Shown here piece by piece: positions 14,223 through 17,968 of a stretch of DNA of 17,968 nucleotides. Numbering within the stretch: position 1 is the first letter of the stretch; every line of letters starts with the position of its first letter. A program made the translations under genes and the position numbers. Origin of the DNA: an uncultured Candidatus Melainabacteria bacterium (lineage in GTDB: Bacteria > Cyanobacteriota > Vampirovibrionia > LMEP-6097); NCBI GenBank assembly GCA_937927525.1, contig CALBDR010000206.1, positions 1 through 17,968 of the forward strand, in the 5' to 3' direction. Below the pieces are notes generated by a model, which saw only the letters and a list, made by a program, of their open reading frames with translations, was not told where the DNA came from and made no database searches.

Positions 14223-14251
14223 ATTTTACATTTATTGAGAATTACTTTCAA
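14223..14251 (-). promoter_or_regulatory. Promoter of the DUF309-like gene overlapped by a second Fur-like box
   Basis: On the minus strand TTGAAA (14246-14251), a 17-nt spacer and TAAAAT (14223-14228) form a good promoter. The plus-strand sequence TTGAGAATTACTTTCAA (14235-14251) differs from the perfect palindrome at 14186 at three positions. It covers the -35 and most of the spacer, a classic repression position. Confidence 0.55.
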
Positions 14252-14960
14252 TAAGCTTTCCGGATGATTTATTATAAAAAAAGTTGAATCTTGTTATTAT
14301 GACGTGATTTAGTTCATTATTACTGAAAAATTGTTGTAGTAAATAAGTTAGAGTAACTTGTATTTTTTTTGAAATTTTTCTTTCAATCCCTAAATTTATT
14401 CTATTTTCTTCTAGATATTGTCCACCTAAACATGATTGGAAAATTTCATCTGCAAAAACTATTCGTGTTTTCTGGCTTACTTGTTAACTAAGGCTGAAGC
14501 GGTTTCTTAATCTAAGGTCAAAATCCGATTGAAATCTTTCCTCAAGTCTGAGTCTTGAATTGAATTGTCATTTATTGCTTAAATTTTTATTATACAGAAA
14601 CTGCTCTGCAAGTCGATTTTCAACTCTGTCGTCATCATTAAAAACTCCATAAAAGTCGTAACCTAGTGAAGATGTAAAATTATCATTATGTTTAAAGAAA
14701 ATCTCATTTCTTAATAGTAGTACATCTAGTTCGCTGAAATTACTTTGAAAACGCGGACTGAAGGTCTCTCTTATAGAGAGTTTGGGGTGGATTTTATCAA
14801 GTTTGATTTTTGTACTAAAATAGCTCCACTGTAACAATTCACTACTATTTTCAGCTTTAACTGTATTAAAGCTGAAAAATATAATATATAAGACTAGATA
14901 TGATTTCCATGTAAGGCATGGAAAAAAATCCAAGTCAAAACCTAGGGTTTTTGGATGCAA
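14232..14960 (-). pseudogene. DUF2490 outer-membrane beta-barrel protein gene with two in-frame stops
   Basis: One unbroken reading frame of 243 codons runs from a TTG at 14960 (AAAGG about 9 nt upstream) to TAA at 14232-14234. It is interrupted by TGA at 14568-14570 and TAA at 14484-14486. The parts together look like a full DUF2490 protein: signal peptide ('YLVLYIIFFSFNTVKA'), 'LLQWSYFSTKIKLDK', 'LLRNEIFF', 'VENRLAEQFLYN', then after the first stop 'FNSRLRLEERFQSDFDLRLR'. After the second stop come 'RIVFADEIF', 'ENRINLGIERKIS' and 'VTLTYLLQQFF'. These alternating strands and the E-x-R and E-N-R motifs are typical of this family. No frameshift is visible, so decay looks recent. It sits 63 bases after lpxI on the same strand. 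Confidence 0.8.
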
Positions 14961-15022
14961 TATTAAATACCTTTAATGAAAAGTGTTCAAATATTATAGC
15001 TTGTTAACCCTGGGCTTAATGT

Positions 15023-15853
15023 TTATTTGTGGTTAACCTTTACCGCACAAATACAAATATTATTATTATTTGCATATTGAATAGCTTCTTTTTGGTTTAT
15101 AAAGAATGTTTCATTAGCCTCAAATGCTAAAAAACCATTTTTACCAATTGACTTTAGAGTTTTCAAACCTACTGTTGGAACGTCAAATCTTTGATCTTGA
15201 TTAGGTTTAGCAACTTTACATACCGTAATAGATTTGTTTTTATCCCAGAAATTCTTTAAAGATTTAGCTCTTTTAATACATTCATCTGTGCCTTCTATCG
15301 CTTCAATTGCATAAATACTTTTGTTTGACACTATGGCAGTTTGCCCTATATCGTGTGCTGCAATTCCTTTAGCTACTTTCATACCGTAGTTAATTTCTTG
15401 CCATTCCTCTTCTGTAGGCTCTTTAATCGTGAAAACTTGTTCATTAGGGAAAAGGTTACGAAGGTATTTAGTTTGATCAAGAATCTCTAAACCATGCTCC
15501 TGTTCGAGGTAATCAGCTAATTTGAATTGAATCGCATCATCACTAAAATTATTAACTTTTTTAAGTTCGTTCAGTAATTTTAAATCTAATTTATGGATGT
15601 TTTGAAAGAAGCTGAGTTTCGGTACTTTACCTAAGAAAACTATTTTTCTAATTTCCAGTTTTTTACAGTGATCTAAAATCTTTAAAACTTCAACAGGGCT
15701 ATACCTGTAAGTTTCGATTAGAGGATTGATTAATTTAAAGGCTGAGTCTGATAATGCACAGCATACTGGTATGAAACCTTTTTTCTTTAATGCGTCTACA
15801 GCAAGTACTGGTAATTCACCATCTCCTGCGACTAGTCCGATTTTTTCTGACAT
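15023..15853 (-). CDS. lpxI: UDP-2,3-diacylglucosamine pyrophosphatase LpxI
   Basis: This 276-residue protein starts at the ATG at 15853 (MSEKIGLVAGDGELP), giving the usual LpxI length. The N-terminal Rossmann-like domain has 'GLVAGDGELPVLAVDALKKK', the middle 'RKIVFLGKVPKL' and the C-terminal catalytic domain 'DIGQTAIVSNKSIYAIEAIE', 'GTDECIKRA' and 'KPNQDQRFDVPTVGLKTL'. The last block is the LpxI/DUF1009 signature containing the catalytic aspartate. The enzyme hydrolyses UDP-2,3-diacylglucosamine to lipid X in lipid A synthesis, replacing LpxH, and so argues for an LPS-bearing outer membrane. A TATAAT hexamer lies 8 nt before the ATG with no Shine-Dalgarno, suggesting a leaderless mRNA. A perfect tandem repeat occupies the -35 region. 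Confidence 0.93.
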   Translation of the reverse strand: MSEKIGLVAGDGELPVLAVDALKKKGFIPVCCALSDSAFKLINPLIETYRYSPVEVLKILDHCKKLEIRKIVFLGKVPKLSFFQNIHKLDLKLLNELKKVNNFSDDAIQFKLADYLEQEHGLEILDQTKYLRNLFPNEQVFTIKEPTEEEWQEINYGMKVAKGIAAHDIGQTAIVSNKSIYAIEAIEGTDECIKRAKSLKNFWDKNKSITVCKVAKPNQDQRFDVPTVGLKTLKSIGKNGFLAFEANETFFINQKEAIQYANNNNICICAVKVNHK

Positions 15854-15861
15854 GCTATTCA

Positions 15862-15867
15862 ATTATA
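15862..15867 (-). promoter_or_regulatory. -10 element of lpxI, leaderless arrangement
   Basis: On the minus strand TATAAT is followed by TGAATAGC and the lpxI ATG at 15853 (8 nt). A TATCTT hexamer 17 nt upstream, inside the tandem repeat, is the only -35 candidate; it is far from TTGACA. Confidence 0.55.
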
Positions 15868-15876
15868 CTTGAGATG

Positions 15877-15904
15877 ATCACAATAAGATAATCACAATAA
15901 GATA
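15877..15904. repeat. Perfect 14-bp tandem duplication upstream of lpxI
   Basis: ATCACAATAAGATA occurs twice head to tail (15877-15890, 15891-15904), immediately upstream of the lpxI -10 hexamer and covering the -35 position. It could be slippage or a duplicated activator site. Confidence 0.8.
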
Positions 15905-15963
15905 ATTTGTGTGTTTATTGAAAGAAAGCAAGCGCCAAGATTATCTGGTCCAGTTTTTGATTC

Positions 15964-17208
15964 TTAAACGACTGCCTCACCCTGAATCACAATCTCTGAA
16001 TCTTTTAAATCAAACCATTTAAGAATACTTGCACCAATATCAGCAAAACTCTTTCTAGTTCCTAAATCCTTGGTTTCTGCTCCAGGATTATAAACTAGTA
16101 AAGGTACATATTCACGAGTGTGGTCAGTGCCAGCAGCACATGGGTCACAACCATGATCAGCAGAGATAAAAAGTACGTCGTTCTCTGTTAAGGCATCTAG
16201 TATGCGTGGCAAAGCAGAGTCAATATCTTCAAGTGCTGATGCAAAGCCTTTAGGATCCCTTCTGTGACCAAAGTTGCAGTCAGTTTCTACTAAATTTAAG
16301 AAAATGATTTCTCTATCTTTATCAGAGAAGTTTTCCAAATGCTTACTGTAATTATTTTCTAGAAGATCTGTGATTTTTTCTAAACCATCTAAATTATCCT
16401 TAGTATGGATACTCAGTGGAACTCCCTGCCCAGCGAAGATGTCTTGGATTTTCCCAATGCCTATCACATTTCCAGCGTTCTCAAGTACTGTCTCTAACAT
16501 AGTTTTATTATGTGGAAGTACTGAGTAGTCATGACGTTTATCGTTTAAACGAATATATTTTTTATCAGGATTTGATTGATCGGGGTTCGTCGTAAATGGT
16601 CTTGCAATAATCCTAGCTACCTCATGTTCGCCACGCATAATCTCACGTGCTTGCTCACACCATTTGTATTGAGTTTCTAAAGGAGTTATATCTATATGTG
16701 CAGCTAACTGAAGTACTGAATCGGCACTGGTATAAACGATTGGATGTCCAGTTTCCATATGCTTGTCCCCAAAGTCAGTCAAGGCTGTAGTGCCACTGTA
16801 TGGCGCATTTAGTAAAATGTCTTCAACTCTCCAAGCTGCTTTTAATTTAGCCACCACGTCCACAGGAAAGCCCTCGGGGTAGTAAGGGAAGGTATTCGTT
16901 GCTTTAACACCAGTCATCTCCCAGTGACCAGTGATAGTATCCTTAGCAGGGTTAAGCTCAGCCATTTTCCCATAGCTCGCTTCTGTTTTTTCTAAAGCTG
17001 GCATTGAACTTAACTCTGTGATATTTGCGAGACCTAATTTATATAGATTAGGGATTTTAATACCTCTTCCGCTTTGAACACAATGTTTTACTGTACTTGC
17101 TAGAGTGTTTGCTGGTGCAACTTCTTCATACTCAGCCCAATCAGGCATTGAGCCAACACCACATGCGTCGATAATAAAAATAATTGCTCTTTTTTTAATA
17201 TTTTTCAT
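15964..17208 (-). CDS. deoB: Phosphopentomutase DeoB
   Basis: This 414-residue protein is of the alkaline-phosphatase superfamily. 'AIIFIIDACGVGSMPD' (8-23) supplies the first metal ligand D14. 'NPAKDTITGHWEMTG' (86-100) is the signature around the phospho-acceptor T91. 'IFLNLVETDCNFGHRRD' and 'VLFISADHGCDP' with 'GTDHTREYVPLLVY' give the remaining Mn2+ ligands. The length agrees with the family (~390-410). It interconverts ribose- or deoxyribose-1-phosphate and the 5-phosphate in nucleoside salvage. The ATG at 17208 follows TAGGA 5 nt upstream, and a TATATA hexamer just before it suggests a short leader with a Shine-Dalgarno. No other deo gene is adjacent; it is divergent from the tRNA gene. 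Confidence 0.97.
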   Translation of the reverse strand: MKNIKKRAIIFIIDACGVGSMPDWAEYEEVAPANTLASTVKHCVQSGRGIKIPNLYKLGLANITELSSMPALEKTEASYGKMAELNPAKDTITGHWEMTGVKATNTFPYYPEGFPVDVVAKLKAAWRVEDILLNAPYSGTTALTDFGDKHMETGHPIVYTSADSVLQLAAHIDITPLETQYKWCEQAREIMRGEHEVARIIARPFTTNPDQSNPDKKYIRLNDKRHDYSVLPHNKTMLETVLENAGNVIGIGKIQDIFAGQGVPLSIHTKDNLDGLEKITDLLENNYSKHLENFSDKDREIIFLNLVETDCNFGHRRDPKGFASALEDIDSALPRILDALTENDVLFISADHGCDPCAAGTDHTREYVPLLVYNPGAETKDLGTRKSFADIGASILKWFDLKDSEIVIQGEAVV

Positions 17209-17262
17209 ATATTTCCTAGACTATATATTTTAGCAGTCTATGCTAAGATATTTCATCTGTAG

Positions 17263-17339
17263 GGGCCTTTAGCTCAGCTGGTTAGAGCGCACGCTTGATA
17301 AGCGTGAGGTCCCGTGTTCAAGTCACGGAAGGCCCACCA
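17263..17339 (+). tRNA. tRNA-Ile (anticodon GAT), CCA encoded
   Basis: A full cloverleaf folds: acceptor GGGCCTT/AAGGCCC, D arm GCTC…GAGC, anticodon stem CACGC/GCGTG with loop TTGATAA (anticodon GAT), variable AGGTC, and T arm CCGTG-TTCAAGT-CACGG. The discriminator is A at 17336, followed by an encoded CCA at 17337-17339. It stands alone, not within an rRNA operon, and reads ATC and ATT codons. Confidence 0.97.
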
Positions 17340-17342
17340 TTT

Positions 17343-17395
17343 TGGATGTTCCCCAAATAAAGGGGATGTTCGGATGTGGATGTTCCCCAAATAAA
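17343..17395. repeat. 19-bp direct repeat next to the tRNA 3' end
   Basis: TGGATGTTCCCCAAATAAA occurs exactly at 17343-17361 and 17377-17395, separated by 15 bases. GGATGT occurs four times (17344, 17364, 17372, 17378). CCCC-AAATAAA-GGGG (17351-17365) can form a small hairpin. It begins 4 bases after the tRNA CCA end. The rest of the gap, to csaA at 17564, is AT-rich and shows no gene I can support. Confidence 0.8.
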
Positions 17396-17563
17396 TGAAA
17401 CTTGAAGAGTTGTGAAACTCAATGTTATTTTTATCTACCCACATTTTAACAAAACCCTATTTTTGTAATTTTTAAAATTTCTAAACCCGTATGCATTCCT
17501 TGAAATATTTCTTCGCTGCGGCAATGGATGAATTAGAATTAGATAAAAGCCTCAAACTAAATA

Positions 17564-17899
17564 TCAAATCAATCTCTGTCCATTAGGGAGTTTTTGATCA
17601 CAAGTAGAAAGCACTATTTCTCCTTCACTATTTTCAAAGCCTGTCACTAATACTTCTGACATAAAATTTGCTATTTGTTTTTTTGGGAAATTACAAACAC
17701 AAATAACTTGTTTATTAATAAGGTTTTCAGATTTATATATTTGAGTTATCTGTGCACTTGATTTTTTAATCCCCAATTCTCCCAAGTCCACAGTCAGCTT
17801 ATAGGCAGGTCTTTTAGCTTCTTTAAATTCTTCAACTGATATTATTGTGCCTATTCTCAAATCTACTTTTTGAAAGTCTTCCCAGCTTATAGTATCCAT
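17564..17899 (-). CDS. csaA: tRNA-binding protein / secretion chaperone-like CsaA
   Basis: This 111-residue protein is a single OB-fold EMAP/tRNA-binding domain. It starts MDTISWEDFQKVDLRIGTI and continues 'AKRPAYKLTVDLGELGIKKS', 'SAQITQIY', 'VICVCNFPKKQIANFMSEVL' and ends 'LPNGQRLI'. These blocks and the length are characteristic of CsaA, which is related to the C-terminal domain of MetG and was described as a chaperone assisting preprotein export in Bacillus. It lacks a methionyl-tRNA synthetase catalytic part, so it is not MetG. AAAAGGAAAATT before the ATG provides a Shine-Dalgarno. An imperfect direct repeat lies just upstream. Confidence 0.95.
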   Translation of the reverse strand: MDTISWEDFQKVDLRIGTIISVEEFKEAKRPAYKLTVDLGELGIKKSSAQITQIYKSENLINKQVICVCNFPKKQIANFMSEVLVTGFENSEGEIVLSTCDQKLPNGQRLI

Positions 17900-17919
17900 A
17901 ATTTTCCTTTTATTTGAAT

Positions 17920-17960
17920 AACTCGACGTAATTCCCCACTAAACTCGAAGCAAACTCCCC
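17920..17960. repeat. Imperfect direct repeat upstream of csaA
   Basis: AACTCGACGTAATTCCCC (17920-17937) and AACTCGAAGCAAACTCCCC (17942-17960) are two related units of 18-19 bases in the csaA leader or promoter region. More copies could follow beyond the right edge. Confidence 0.5.
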
Positions 17961-17968
17961 AGCTAACT

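Noticed and set aside
14568..14570. TGA inside the DUF2490 frame as a recoded sense codon
   Set aside because: TGA ends cpaF, tadB, rpoD and the orphan gene normally, and a TAA also interrupts the same frame, so recoding does not explain it.
15003..15038. GTTAACC/GGTTAAC inverted repeat at the end of lpxI as a terminator
   Set aside because: The stem is only 7 bp around a 22-base loop with no following T-run, and it overlaps the coding end.
17276..17339. Integrated element bounded by tRNA-Ile
   Set aside because: No integrase, no duplicated tRNA 3' end and only housekeeping genes nearby; the adjacent direct repeat alone is not enough.
17343..17395. Minimal CRISPR array
   Set aside because: There are only two 19-base copies with a 15-base spacer and no cas genes, and the repeat and spacer are too short.
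17491..17586. 31-codon plus-strand frame beginning MHSLKYFFAAAMDELELD
   Set aside because: It has no Shine-Dalgarno or promoter, overlaps the end of csaA and is too short to support without conservation.

Overview
The window is AT-rich DNA from a diderm bacterium that uses the standard code: TGA terminates cpaF, rpoD and others. A lipid A enzyme (lpxI), an outer-membrane secretin and the remains of a DUF2490 outer-membrane protein gene all imply an outer membrane. NusB is the long form (about 214 residues, with a helical insert and an 'AREIAFLACFQLP' N-terminus) that I associate with Cyanobacteria. No photosynthesis gene is visible. My best guess is a non-photosynthetic relative of Cyanobacteria (Vampirovibrionia/Melainabacteria or a neighbour). 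That placement is an inference and needs a tree.

Left part, positions 1-8302, all on the minus strand. A compact Tad/Flp-type pilus operon runs from a 53-residue pilin-like gene (8302) through cpaB, cpaE/tadZ, cpaF/tadA, tadB, tadC and a cpaC/rcpA secretin. Two tiny related single-pass membrane proteins and a REC-HTH response regulator follow. Nearly every junction overlaps by 1, 4 or 10 bases, so translation is probably coupled. The operon is unusual. The secretin is promoter-distal, the pilin-like protein has no prepilin leader, no prepilin peptidase is present, the CpaE-like protein has lost its Walker A motif, and several CpaF motifs are altered. The start of an endonuclease III gene (nth) runs off the left edge.

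Positions 8303-8709 hold no gene; they contain a perfect 12-bp dyad and the divergent promoter region. Positions 8710-10763 (plus strand) encode UbiX, a DEDDh exonuclease and an orphan protein. Positions 10804-13699 carry nusB and rpoD divergently transcribed, rpoD with a strong promoter and terminator, then an AlkA-like DNA glycosylase. The glycosylase converges on a DUF309-like gene whose promoter carries two Fur/PerR-like palindromes.

Positions 14232-14960 are a DUF2490 pseudogene, full length but for two in-frame stops. It is followed by lpxI, deoB, a tRNA-Ile(GAT) gene next to a 19-bp direct repeat, and csaA. These are unrelated housekeeping genes.

A recurring feature is that four genes (nth, ubiX, nusB, lpxI) have a TATAAT-like hexamer exactly 8 nt before the ATG and no Shine-Dalgarno sequence. 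They are probably transcribed as leaderless mRNAs, in contrast to the SD-led pilus operon.
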